From: Straminergon stramineum
Taxonomy: Eukaryota > Streptophyta > Bryopsida > Hypnales > Calliergonaceae
Direction: 5' to 3'
Assembly: GCA_963920665.1 (NCBI GenBank)
Contig: OY987273.1
Span: 5,210,501 to 5,274,500, forward strand
DNA: 64,000 bases
In this document: piece after piece, positions 11,808-24,309 of the stretch
Layout of the letters: each line of letters starts with the position of its first letter
Numbering within the stretch: position 1 is the first letter of the stretch
Made by a program: the position numbers and the translations under genes
Notes under the pieces: generated by a model
Seen by the model: only the letters and a program-made list of their open reading frames with translations
Databases searched by the model: none
Told to the model about the DNA's origin: nothing

Positions 11808-14800
11808 ATGAGCAAAGATTGGTTTGGTTGCTATGGTATCTCGTCAAATGGTAAAGTATAGTGCAAGGCTTGCAACTCGGTATTTGCCAAGAAGGTAAGC
11901 CGTATGTTGAACCACTTGGGATATGAAGGCCCATTAGATTTTCATGATACAAGAGTGAGCCTTTGTCCACAATTGACGTTGGATGCTCAAACTCTATTTA
12001 TTTGATCCAAGGGGGCATTCCTAAAAAGACCGCTTGTTGACAATGTTGATGGCAATAGCATGCGTATAGTCGGGAGTGATTTCTCAAATTAGAGGGGCAC
12101 GACGCAATCTACTCAAGAAGACTCATGTGTGGCACCGGAAGAATTTGTTGGTGTGGGTTTTGAATTGAACCAAACTACAGAAACATCTGGTGAATATGAA
12201 ACTCCGAGGGCATCAAGTAGTAGGCCTCAAAGACAAAGCAGTTTGGTAGATGGCTTTGAATCAACAACAAAACACAATTTGGATGCAATGTGGGCCAATC
12301 TCTTTTACACGGCGAACATACCATTTGTTGTAGCCCAAAATCCAGCCTTCAAAGAAACGGTGAAAAGAACGGCCGAGTGCAATGTAGGGCTATACCCCAC
12401 CATCATATCATGATCTACGCCATAAATTGCTTGATGCCGTGAAGACCGACATCAAGACAAAGCTTCATAATAGAACTGAAGATAGCATTAGGAAGTTTGG
12501 AGCCAATTTGTCTATTGATGGATGGAGCTCGATTACCAATTGGCCATTGATAAATGGCATGCTTGTATCTTCCACGGGTGAGCAATTCCTTGGATTGGTA
12601 GATACAAGTGGGATTGAAAAGAATGCAGAGTTTTTGGCCTCTATCTTGGAGAAATTTCTAAAACAAGTGGGCTTGACGAATGTCGTGCAAGTGATTGCAG
12701 ACAACGCTCGAATGAACTTGATAGCATGGAATATGGTGTCAAGTAAATATCTACACATTTTCTTTCAAGGTTGTGTGGTGCATGCCATGAATTTATTGCT
12801 GAAAGATTAGAGGAAGCAAGAATGGATTAAGAAAGAAGTTGACAAGGCGCATACCGTTGTGAAGTTCTTCAAGTTGCAACATATGCCACTAGCTATATTT
12901 TAGAAGTATAAAACAAAGTATAAGTTGTTGATGCCCGTGGTAACAAGATTTGCCTCAAATTTCGTCATGATGGATAGTTTGTTGAAGGTCAAAGCTGGAT
13001 TGCAACAAAGTGTGGTGGATGATCCACTATGGGTGCAATACATGCTCAAATTATGGGACACCAAAAAAAGAAAATCTTGTATAGAGTCTTGGGAGGTGAG
13101 GAAGACAATTTTGAATGAGCATTTTGGGGACCATGCCACCAATTTCCGAGAATTGATAGCTCCTATGGTATTTGCTCTTCGTGATTTGGATGCCAAGACA
13201 CCATACTTGAACAAAGTGTTGCACATTATGAGGAATTTAGAGAAGCATGTCTTCTCTTTACAAAAGGAACCTTTTGGTTTCTCCTCAGACCTAGCCATTC
13301 TTTTGGAGAAATCATTTTGCAAGCGACACAAAATGGTAGAGACAAATCTACATTATGCAGGAGCTCTTTTGAACCCCTATCTTCTTCACGATAAAGAACT
13401 AGCCGATGATCAACATGCAACAGACGCATGCAAGCGTGTTATCTAAAGAAAATGTAAACCAAAAATTTACGTGCACGTAGTGAAGGAGTTTGTAGCATTT
13501 CCACACCGGGACCCTCCATTCCATGACATGTTGGATCCAGCCAAGCAAAGATTGTCGGCACATGCTTGGTGGGATTTCGAGGATGCATGTGGCAAGCTAA
13601 TTGCTCCAATTGCAAAGAGGATTTTGGCCCAATTGGTATCATCATTGTCATGTGAGCGAAATTGGAGTAGCTATTCTTTTGTTCACAACAAAATCTCGGA
13701 ACAAGCTAAAGCTAGAGAGAGCAACAAATTTGGTATATGTATACACCAATTCCAAAGTCATAGCCGCGTCCAAGGAGGAGGAGAAGAAGTGGTACCAAGA
13801 CAACGTGGAGTCTAAGGATTTGGAGGGGCCTATCTTGGAAGATGAGGATGGTGAGTCCATATCTAATGATGGAGATGCCATGAACTATGATATGCACAAT
13901 TCGGACAAAGAAATGTTTGAGTGCCCTAATTAAAACAATGTAGACTTTGGAGTCAATGATGAGGATATGTACAAGTTTCGATCAAATGAGGACAATTGTA
14001 GGCTTGATGAAGATGTACCTTCGATAGCCAAATTTGTGGATGAAATTGGGTTCATGAGTAGCCAAAATCTTCAAGAAAACATGGAGGATACATATGTAGA
14101 GAGAATGGTGACCAATAGGGCAATAGTTGCAAATGATGGGAGTCTTGAAAAAGATGAAGCAATTCCAATTTCTGATGCTCCATCCACGAGAGTAGTGGTA
14201 GAAGAAAATGGTCAATACAATGACAAGGGAGGATGTCAAGTGAACGTCCAGATGAACGTGTACAATGCAAATGTTGCATCAATAGTGGTATCAGCAAGCA
14301 AGAAATGTAGGGAAGCAAACATTGAAAATGCCAAACCACATGAAGTACAAGACAATGTTGAGGCATGTTCGATGGGGTCAGGTAGTCCCATTTTTGTCAA
14401 CAATGGTGTTGGCAAAAAGCACCTTAGGGAAGATTCCCAAGAACCACCATGTAGCACTCCTCCACGTGTACTATTTAGAACCAGTGGCACGACATTGGAT
14501 GGTTTAAGGAAATCACAGCTTGGTAAAGGACATTTGGCTTCTCTAAAAGAGATGAGTTTGAGAGGAAATCCACATCAAATCATTTCATCATGTACCAATG
14601 ATGATAACGATGAGACATTGGCTTCAAGGTTTGTTAAACATCGAGGCCATCCACCACGATATTCCATGAAATTGTCAATCTAGACAACATTGTCTTTCAA
14701 TGCAATGCAATTAGTGATTCAAGGAGTGTTGGGAGGAGGGATATTAGAGGTTGAAGAGTCCATCAAAGCCCGTAAAAAAGAAGAATGCAACAATTTGCTA

Positions 14801-15112
14801 CCTCCCCAACCAACATATCGAATGTGGGTAGAACCCCACTTGATACATGTCAACTTGCTTCAAAGAAGAAAATGAAAACAATCCCTAGCCTTAAAGAAGG
14901 CATTGGTAAGTGCATATTAAGAGCCAAAAGGGAATAGAAGACAGGTACATCAATGAGATCATTGACATGTACACAAGTATGAGGAGTACAAATTGTACAA
15001 TCTTCATCAGATGATATGGAAGACACATTCGGCAATGAAGACAACAGATGGGGAACTAGATGTGATAGTAGCGGGGGCTAAGGTGAAAGGAGATAGTGAT
15101 TACATGCCTTAG
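11808..15112 (+). pseudogene. hAT transposase, copy 1 (BED, DUF659, dimerisation domain)
   Basis: Starts at ATG 11808 (MSKDWFG). A BED-type zinc-finger region follows (CKACNSVFAKKVSRMLNHLG, about 11866-11925). The DUF659-type core reads LSIDGWSSITNWPLINGMLV (about 12510-12570), VIADNA and FFQGCVVHAMNLLLKD (12690-12810). The C-terminal dimerisation block is LSCERNWSSYSFVHNK (about 13645-13695). DGW and ADN supply candidate catalytic Asp residues. After the hAT core comes an unusual acidic-then-basic tail of about 460 codons, ending at TAG 15110-15112. Breaks: TAG in the zinc finger, stops near 12005 and 12409, a frame change upstream of YHDLRHKLLD, stops at about 12808, 12901 and 13444, and a frame change near 13700. 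Gene order after ORF1 is the same as in copies 2 and 3. Confidence 0.9.
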
Positions 15113-15688
15113 AGATTAAAGGCATGTAGGCTTAGGTGTTTAGGTGTTTATGATATATCGAGCATATAATGTTGTTTTGGTAATTGATTGTTTGATGCTT
15201 TTATTGCATTTGTAATTTGCTTATTGATGTTGAAAATACAATTCATTTTTCTTGGTTGCAAACACAAGAAAAAGTCCAAAAAAAATGATTGTATTCTTTT
15301 TACTTTGCATCAAGCATAATATATTGCAAGATACTTGTCTAATGCAACAATTCTGACTTCATGATTGTCACAAATTTGATAATATTCAAAGTGAAGAGAA
15401 TTTCAAGGTTGTGTGTATTTTTTTTCCATCCTTTTCAATGACAATTGCAATTATAGTAGTTCCAAAATCACAACTATAGACTTCATTTTCTGAAGTTCCC
15501 CACCAAGTTTCTATATGCCACTAGCCGTCCGTTGGTCTACCCATCCGCCCATCCGTCCAACCGCATTTATCCATGGTAAGTTTGCGGATGGGGCTTTTTA
15601 ACCACCGGAGTTGCAACGTCTGCTAAGTTCGGATGTCCGATTTTTGGACGTGATTTTGGTTGGGATTGTGACTTTTGTCAACACTAAC
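15113..15688. other. 3' region and decayed terminus of hAT copy 1
   Basis: The sequence aligns by eye with the 3' regions of copies 2 and 3: a shared AT-rich part, then GC-rich words (CCGTCCG, CATCCGCCCATCCG at about 15525-15560), then GTTTGCGGATGGGG and a TCCGATTTTTGGACGTGATT block. It ends near CTTTTGTCAACACTA (about 15674-15688), where the other copies have TCAACCTTG. The last bases have drifted, so the exact end and its target duplication cannot be read. Confidence 0.6.
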
Positions 15689-16177
15689 AAGGGTGGCGCC
15701 AAATGTGTTGATGCACATCTCTCACAACAAAGATGGAGGAATCCTCCCTCTCCCAAATTACGCGTGGTGACTCCAACTTGCTTAGCAACACGAGTTCACA
15801 ATGCGCCAGGACATTTGTGGCTGCCAATCTCCTGATGGAGGTGCTAGAAGACTCCCAGTCTGTGCCGCGACTCCCACTCGACTAAACATCATGACTCCAA
15901 CTCCAAAACGCAATCCAGAACCAACTCGCAAACAATGCAAAAGTTGCTGGGTGCATTACAGCACAAGAAGAAGACGGACAACCTAAAATAACAAGCAAAA
16001 ATGGAACTCGCGCCTGCCAATAGCAACGGGAGAAAGACGGATTACATTGGAATGTACAATCGACATGGACCCAAACACTCATGGTGCCGCCAATTGGGAG
16101 GGTGGTTTGATAGTCCATCAAGATGACTAAACCCCCCACTGAACGTGACATCATGAATTAATCTATGGTAAAAATGA

Positions 16178-16190
16178 GTGGGGGGGGGGG
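16178..16190 (+). repeat. G homopolymer run
   Basis: A run of about ten G bases follows GAGT on the plus strand. It is a simple repeat and a likely site of length variation or assembly error. Confidence 0.7.
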
Positions 16191-17193
16191 AATGAATGAG
16201 TTACCCCTTCCTTACAATTAGGAGAGGGAAGTACTTTGCTTTGAATTTCGTACTCAATGATCATTTCCTTAGTTATGGAGGAATAGGTCACGGTTTTGAA
16301 ATTAATAGACACTACCACATAGAATGATCAAAAGAATTTGGGTACTTATAAGATAAACTACTCACTTGTGCGACAAGTTGGAGCAAGGTTAGCCCATTGT
16401 GGCCCAAATTATGATAATTGTATGTATTCAAGTTCTAAAACGTACACAAGCATTACAATTTTGTGCACAAAGGCCTCCTCCCATTTTGTCAACAATGGTG
16501 TACTTCACCTTATTTCATTTTCAAAGCTAAACTCCAAGTAATTCACCAAGCCTTGAACTTCCTATACAAGTCATGAAATTATCAAGTGACTCTCATGAAT
16601 TTCAAAAGTAGAGTGATCTAAATATCATTGGTTTGGAATTTTAGAGTTCTTGGACAATGACCTATAACCAAACCCATGTAAATATAACAAACTTCTACAT
16701 GAAAATGCTATTAAACTTTAGGACCTGGAAGAATGATAAAGTGCATCATTACAAAAGTTCATGCGGTTAGTAAATCAAATATTAATTATCCTAAATCAAG
16801 AAGATATGCATGCATATTTTAAATTCATTTGTGATGTGAGTTCAACAATCGTCATTCTCTATGATGAAGGCCCAAAATGATGGAAGTCACCATAAACCTT
16901 GGAATTCATCATCACCAAATATATTGTACTTATTACTATGAATTTTATACTATAAGCAAATGAAAATTGTTAGGATGAATTATTTGTGTACTTCACTAGT
17001 ATTGCCTTCATTCACATACATTAGAATTGAAATGCATTGAAGCTTAATATGGACTTGAAATTGTTGATGCATTTATGAAATAGGGAAGCATTTCTCATTA
17101 GTCAACAATTTTTTAGTTAGTTTATAAAAGTAACTGAAATGTACCACCCTTAGCCTTATTTTAGTAAGGCATATATGAATTATATGTAAATAA

Positions 17194-17450
17194 TTGTTTT
17201 TCTCTCCCTTTAATCTCCCTAGTTTTCCCATTTTTAAACTTCAATCTTCATACTCTTTATCATTCCATTGTTTTCCCCTTCCTTTTCACATTTGCTTGCG
17301 GGTTCTTTTCATTGTACTTTCTTTGGAATTTAGGGTTCCCCTTGTTCTTTTTCCCTCCTTTTTTTTTCTTTTCCCATTTTTTTTCTTTCCCCATTTTATC
17401 CCTGACCCCATTTTTTTCCTTTCCCTATTTTTTTTCCTTCCTCCATTTTA
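17194..17450 (+). repeat. Polypyrimidine (T/C-rich) tract
   Basis: About 250 bases are mostly T and C on the plus strand, with repeated TTTTTTTTC and CCCATTTT words. The long open frame across it is a composition artefact rich in Phe, Pro and Leu. No gene is inferred. Confidence 0.8.
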
Positions 17451-20400
17451 ATAACATCTAGCTAGCGTACTTCAGTTGCCACATTTGGCATATTTTATGT
17501 TTTAGTTATTGAACTAAGTGCTCAAACTTTTCAACAAAGTTTGAAATTCTTTTCCAATACAGAATAACAATGAATTCCACAGCAATTACAAACTAGTAAA
17601 ATCCACAGTTATAGGGGACGTGGTCATGCGTCATAGTATATACTATAAACAACAAGTTTTTTACTATGTTTGGAAAAAAAATTGGGGGGCAAAAAATTCC
17701 CCCAAAAAAGTTTCAGGGGCTCTAGTCTAACAAGCTCTATGCTCACACCTCACAAGCTCACAGCTCTCAGCTCACACCCTAGCATCGTTGCAATGGGAGA
17801 AAGTGAAATGAAGCGACCAAAGCCAAAAATGTAGGAAGTAAGGTATTTAAAGAGTGTGAATGCTAGAATGGCAATAGGGTTTATTTAAAACACAAATACT
17901 ATTGGGGAGTGACTCACATTTGTATTTTGTATATACTTGCAAGAATGAACTATTTGAAGGGAGGTTGTTCACCTTATAAAATTCATTAAAGGATACAACA
18001 TTCTTTAAAATCAAATCAAGGAAAATGTTGGTGATTAACACCATTGTATTGGTACTTATAATATTTTTGCAGACACAATTTCAAATGGGGTATATAACTT
18101 AGTTTACATTAGAGAAGTTCCATTCTATGTCTTTGGAATTTCTTGTGGCTAATTCATCCCAAACACTTATCCCATTCATGAACACTACTTTCTTGTTGGA
18201 ATGTACTAGGGTACAATTCATATGCTTTGGATTTGAATATCACATGGTTAAATTCATGAAGTATATTGGGCTTCTACAATTGAGTATTACACATTCAATG
18301 CCCATGTTTGTAATCAAGCATAACTAGAGAAGTCATGTCTTTCAAAAAGGTTAACCTAAAGGTATATCATATCAAATAGAAATTATATTATTGGTCATTT
18401 ATTTACATCCAACTTCTAGATCTATAGATGTAAAAAAACAAAAAAAGTGATGAACATTAGAAGGAAAACCCTACAGGTTATCCAAAGCACTTACATTGTA
18501 GATTAAAAAAAGGAGGTGAACATCCATCCTTGAATTATAGGAAAGAATTGCACGCAAATAGATAGGGTAAGATAAAATTCATCATGACATACCATTATTT
18601 GGTCTATAGATACATGCTTATTAAAAACCAAGAGAATATTATAAACAAAAAATGAAACGATTAGAATATACATTTCCAAACAACTCACTTTATATTCTAA
18701 AAAGATTTTACAAAGTGAAATGCATCCACCCTTCCATTCTGTAGTTCTAATTGCATTAGAACTTCCAAAATATAATAGTGAAAGAAGATAAATACATCTT
18801 CAAGAAACTTCTAGACCGTTGTAGTTTAAGGTATCTTCAACATTGAACTCTTAAGAAAATATCCCCCCCAAAATGAACTCATAAATCTAAATTCAAAACC
18901 AAATTTGTACAAAAGGTACTATAATATGAATGTAGTGCCTAAGTCCTAAGCCCTAAATCCTAAACCCTCAGTTTTAGCACATTATATATTTTTTGGTGTT
19001 ACAAAGGAAATGATGTTGGCACCTCTTTTGAAGGATATTTGATGTTTATAATAGGGCTAGCCTTTTATAAATATTTGATATTATTTAAATATCCAATGTT
19101 TTATACATATGGGTATTTTTTGGATATATTCTATGGTGGATTGTGTTTTATACACTTACCATTGGATTATTGATAAGCCCCTTCCATCCCTCCCGTATGT
19201 CTTAGTTTCCTTAGGATTGTTTCTTTTTCATAGTCAGTGAAGGTTTTTTATACTATTACACCATGCTATGAAATATGGACCTTTTTCTTTTGGTGGGTTT
19301 GTATTTTTATTATTTTTTCTAGCCATGGAAAATTGATTGGTATCACCTGGCTTCTTCTAGATCATACGACAATTTTTTACACTTGGTTCTGGGTTAGGAA
19401 ATTATTGGAAACTTCCAAGTTAATGGAATTTGACATGACTAGTGTCTTTTGCTTCATTGGTTGTCATTATAGGTTTGTCTAGCACATCATAGGGGATACT
19501 ATGCTTGTGCTATGATGGATGGCTTATAATGGTCCTTAAAAAATCCTTAGATTATGGAGAGTTGATTTTTCCTAATTTGAGGGTTTCTTCTAGTACAAGT
19601 TTGTCTGACTTGGCTAATTTTTTATCCCTAGATACCAAGTCATTAATTCTTGGGGCCTATTGGTGGTTGGAATCCAAAGCATGTTTCCTTGGAGTCCAAG
19701 GTATGGACTTGACTTAACCTTGACTGAACTTTGCTATGGCTAATATATAATGGATTGAAACTACCCTTGAGCCTTCACAATTTCATATTATTGGCTTTTA
19801 TAAGGTGCTGGAAGTGACTACAGTTGTTGGAAGTGAGGACGAGGATGATGTCTACACAGGTCATCTATGGTGCACAATGTGTTAGGTTGTGATTTGTATT
19901 TTGTTGTTCATTTTCTTATGTGTAGTTTTGAGCTTTGTTGGGTGATTTTTCTTTTGTGACCGCTATAATACGTAGTTGTGGGCTGTAGACACCTTGTCTA
20001 CGACTTACTAACATTCCGATGTTTGATTTGAAATGGGGACAAGTGAGGTCCACAACCTCTTTGGTTAAATCTTCACGACAGCTCTATCCATGGACCTTGA
20101 CAACAAATTCTTTGGGGGGTTCTAAATCACTTTGATATTATGTGATTTAGTTTATAGCTTAAATTGTCTCTAGTGATTTGATGCTTTCTACCTATTGGTA
20201 TTGTACCATGTAAAGATCTTATCTTGATTTTTATTTGTAAAACTTCTTTTCTTGAGTTTATTGAAAAGTTGTTATGCTGATTTGATGGATATGATAGTTT
20301 GATGGTTGAATATGAATATTTTCTATTTGGCTTTTTTTCCTATGATATCCTTTGTTGGATTGTGATGGTTTGTTATTTATAGCAAAGGCCCTATTTTGGG

Positions 20401-21359
20401 ATGTCCCTCCCACCCACCCGGGTTGCCTAAATCCTAAAATTACTTTGAAAACATGTTAAAAAATAATTGAAAAATTAGTTTACAAGGTATTCTAATGTTT
20501 GTGAATATGAGTGTGTCGAAAGATGATGCTAGTACATGCGTGTGGATGTCATTTATTCACCATGAACACCTCTCTTAGATTGCACGCACTAACAAACGAA
20601 CAAATTGAATGTAGTAAAAGCTAGATAAAGAACCCAAGAGTTGTTGGATAGGGAGACTTCAAAGCAAGAAAAGCACAGTAAAAGTTGTCTATTTGATGAA
20701 TCAGTTGAAGATTCTATTTCAAAGCCCACACTTACACGAACGGACTTTGGATATTCAAGGCCTTCTCCCATGTCTATACCTGCCACAAAGTAACTCACCT
20801 ACAACATTTATGTGACCGAGCTTGCACGCCCACCAAGACTGCATTAAGAGTGCATAGGGAATTCAAAAATGCAGGATATAGAGCTCTTATGGAATTGAGG
20901 TGGGAAACTTGGATTCTAGAATTGAGATATCGTCATGACCCCTACCGACCGTGTTCTTTCTCTTTTTCATAGATGTCAACGAGCAATGGAGTTTGAGGAG
21001 AGTACAAACTACAATTTCGAAGGGGCTGGTGCGTAAGTTCTGAGTCGGATGAATTTCTCAAACTTTGGATGACTAGTTCTCTAGGTATGATTATATTCTT
21101 TTTCTTATGGGTCATTATAAGATGGAGCATTCAAAAATAAGGTCCATGTTTGTAGTAGGTGATAGTCATGGACTGTGGACATGGGTAGTGAAAGTTGTGT
21201 GGAGTCTCAAAGTGATTAGATTGTAACTAGTGACAAGATAGTATTCGTCACAATCTACACATTGTGTATGTTCATGAGACATCGATGGTTTTCTAAATGA
21301 TTGAAGCATGAGTTGACTATACGAAACCCACATTTTTTATGACAAGCTCATAATGTGGT

Positions 21360-22800
21360 AGGTAAATTTTTTTGGACATCAGCCATGTCAGCATGGATGT
21401 CCAAATAAATGCATTATAATGGACAAGCTAAAAAACTTGGAAAATCATAAAAAACATGGTCTGATTTTAAGCAAATTTTTGAAGACATCACCAAAAACAT
21501 AGTTTTAGAAGGTCATGAGAGGTTGCCATGTGGCTACCACCTTGCCTCCACATCACTGTTGACTAAGTGGGCAGTGCCATGTCATCAATTTTTTATCCGA
21601 GCCCTAGTTGATGTCATTGGTGTGCTATGACCTGGGTCATGTCAATTTGGACGTTTTTTGTGAGAGGCACATGTTTTTACTAATGTCAATAGTGACATGA
21701 GGTTAATTTTTTGGAACATCATGTAGCATCCGCCATGTATTATGGCACGTCCACAGAGACATAAAAACATCACGGCCGATGTCTTCCAAAATGTGTTTAA
21801 AGTACATGACTCAATCTTTGAAATGTCCATTGAGACAACTAGATGTTTTTTTTGGTGTCCATTTGAATGTGTGCCATACACAATATACCATATAGAATAG
21901 GCCATTTTCAATATATACCATACATTGAATACCATACATCATACATTGTATACAATACTCCATATATAGTATACCGTATGTGGCAAATATGTCACATGGT
22001 TGAAAGTATCACTTACTGTGAGTATATTGACATGAGAAGATAAGGTATATATACAAGTAGGGTGGTAGGAGGAAGACAAACCATATGGGATATGTAAACA
22101 TCAAAATTTTATTAAAAGTTGAATTTCATACATGAGCATTGTAATAAACACTATATTGTCTCAACTGACATATTAGAAACATTTGGATGTTTGAGTTGAT
22201 GTCACAAAAAACATCTAGAAGTTTCTGTTGACGTCCTAGTTGATGTCACAAAAAACATCTGGACATTTCTATTGATATCTTAGTTGATGTCACAAATGAC
22301 ATAAAAAAATAGTGTTAGAATTCTTAGATAGTGTTTAAATGTGATGATGTGGCATGCCATATCATCCTCATTGCATGTCATGTCACTCAATTGCCACCTC
22401 ATTGACCTCAACTTGTAGTTGCTACCTTTTTTTTCGCAAAAGTATACTATATGGTTGCCCTTCCCCTATTTTTTCACATTTGATCTGCCTTTTACCTCAG
22501 CCCCAAGTAACTTCTAGATATTTATCCAAAGTCAAAATTTGAATCCTTGCTGATATGGCACTAACACGTTGTTTTAGAAATCACAAAAAACGTGCCTACA
22601 TTTTATTAGATGTCTCACAAAACATTAGCCTTTTTTGTAGCATCACATTGTTTTTCTATTGATACCACATGTTGTCTAGGATGTCTACTATAATTCTTCC
22701 ATCCACTACTTCAAAGTCTCAAACATCCTCATGTTAGAAAAAACATGTCACATTTCTTGTCCAATGTCATAAAAAACATGGGTTTCTTATAATGGTTGGT
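21360..22800. repeat. Dispersed GATGTC / GACATC repeat region
   Basis: The word GATGTC and its complement recur many times. Examples are an inverted pair TTTGGACATC...GGATGTCCAAA near 21372-21404 and three copies of GATGTCACAAA near 22210, 22245 and 22285, the first two followed by AAACATCT. Further copies lie near 21620, 22600 and 22745. Between about 21875 and 21985 is a low-complexity cluster of ATACCAT words. There is no coding content. It resembles the palindrome-rich flanks of elements A and B but uses a different word, and may be a non-autonomous element whose ends I cannot place. Confidence 0.55.
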
Positions 22801-23114
22801 ACTGATAAAGTAGAATGATTGTGCAAATTTCTAAAGGATTAGGAATTAAACTGATTGCATGTCACCTATGTTTGTTGTACTACCAAAACAAATATCATTC
22901 CATTTCAAACAAAGTGTCCGTGAAGCACATTATTTCGATGAAGTGGAATCCTAATCCAATTGCCTGAACTACAAAGCATTGAAGGGAAGTTGTAGTCTAT
23001 AAGTAGTGCAACCTTCACCTAGTAGAAGTTACAAAGAATCGTACATTACGCTTATGGACATTCCTATGAATGTTGCTTAGTATTATAGGTTAGTTCTAGA
23101 TCTGCCCCATCCCA
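22801..23114. other. Non-coding stretch left of element B arrays
   Basis: No ORF or repeat stands out. The left end of element B probably lies here or slightly upstream, but I found no matching inverted terminal repeat or target duplication. Confidence 0.4.
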
Positions 23115-24220
23115 AGATCTCTTGTTGATTAATTTGAGGTCTTCATTAGTGTATTATTGCATCAGGAGATGTCCCGATGACTGTGTCAAGTGGACATCCA
23201 ATAAATATATGTCAAAGGTGGCCGATGTAGTTATCAGGAGAACTCTCGATGACGTCATTGTACATTCGATTTGTAGTCATCAGGAGATCTCTTGATGACT
23301 TTCCTCAAGTAAAATTTTGCATTATCATCGGGAGATCCTCCAATGACTTTCATCTATTGGAATTTTGCATGACCATTCAGGGATCTCCCGATGACTTTCC
23401 TAAACCAAAATTCTGCATTATCATCATGAGAACTCCCGATGACATTCCTCATCTCAATTTCTATACTATCATTGGGAAATCTCCTAATGACTATTCTCAA
23501 CTTGAACTCTGCATTATCAACGGGAGATTTCACAATGACTATCCTTAGTTGAAATGGTACATTATCTTTAGGAGATCTCCTATTGACTATCGTCAACCGA
23601 AATTTTGTATTACCATTGGAAGATCTCCCGATGATTGTCCTCAACCGAAATTCAATGTTCTCATTAAGAGATCACCCAATGACTATCCACAACCGAAATT
23701 TTACATTATCATCAGGAGATCTCCCAATAAATTTGTTCAACCAAATTTTTGCAATATCATTGGATTATCTCCAAATTTATTGAATGAACCGATATTCTTG
23801 ATGATCATTGAGAGATCTTCTGATTATTTCAATCAATAAATGTTCATAGAGATGATGGGGAGATGTTTCGAAGATTTTAGTGAACCTCCTACCCGGTAGG
23901 ATATTAGGAGATCTCCCAATGACTACTATAGTCAATCTCCGTACTGATTTGGCATCAAAAGATCTTCCAATATTTTTATCCTTCTTTCTTTTGTTGTTTG
24001 TATTCCTAGATGAGACAAGGGATGCATTGTGAGATTTGTTGACATGTGTTTCATCTAAGATTTTGATTGTTGCATGGACTAATTCCTCGTTTTGATTATT
24101 TTGGATTACAGGATTGGGGCGCACTTTATAATATCGTTGATAAGTGATTTTTTTATGTTCATTTAGTGTAGGTGAATTCTGTTTCACACTTATTCCATCC
24201 AGAGATCTCCCAATGGATTT
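23115..24220. repeat. 48-bp satellite with palindromic AGATCT core (element B, left array)
   Basis: Units are built on the 18-bp palindrome ATCGGGAGATCTCCCGAT followed by a semi-conserved spacer like GACTTTCCTCAACCGAAATT. Cores lie at roughly 23164, 23231, 23278, 23327, 23372, 23423, 23471, 23518, 23564, 23612, 23662, 23710, 23758, 23806, 23853, 23903 and 23954, with outliers near 23120 and 24198. Steps are 45-51 bp with a mode of 48. Because 48 is a multiple of three, open frames with 16-residue repeats appear on both strands; these are artefacts. The same core recurs at 25711-25890 and 27940-29045, around two coding segments. The symmetry suggests a dimeric binding site, most likely for the element's own transposase. 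Confidence 0.85.
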
Positions 24221-24309
24221 GTAGAGACTCACAGTGACATATATTTGATAATGTTATGTATATTATAACTTCTCTGACTTTATGGTTGTCTTCTTTATTT
24301 TGCAAGTTT

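Larger units (their letters stand above)
15689..21355. other. Long non-coding tract, no gene recognised
   Basis: A slightly GC-richer patch (about 15690-16150) directly follows the hAT end and carries only short uninformative frames. The rest is AT-rich with no domain-bearing ORF. A degenerate CCTAAACCC-type patch sits near 18945-18970. Simple features inside it are listed separately. I found no terminal repeats or RNA genes. Confidence 0.5.

Noticed and set aside
17194..17451. 85-residue Phe/Pro-rich ORF resembling a membrane protein
   Set aside because: Caused by the T/C-rich tract; no start context, no homology and biased composition.
23249..23839. Open frames with 16-residue repeats on both strands
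   Set aside because: They arise because the 48-bp repeat is a multiple of three. Frames on opposite strands look equally good, so no protein is inferred.
23231..23960. CRISPR-like array (regular repeats of about 20 bp with about 28-bp spacers)
   Set aside because: The spacers are similar to each other, the repeats vary, there are no cas genes, and the context is plant transposon DNA. It is a satellite.
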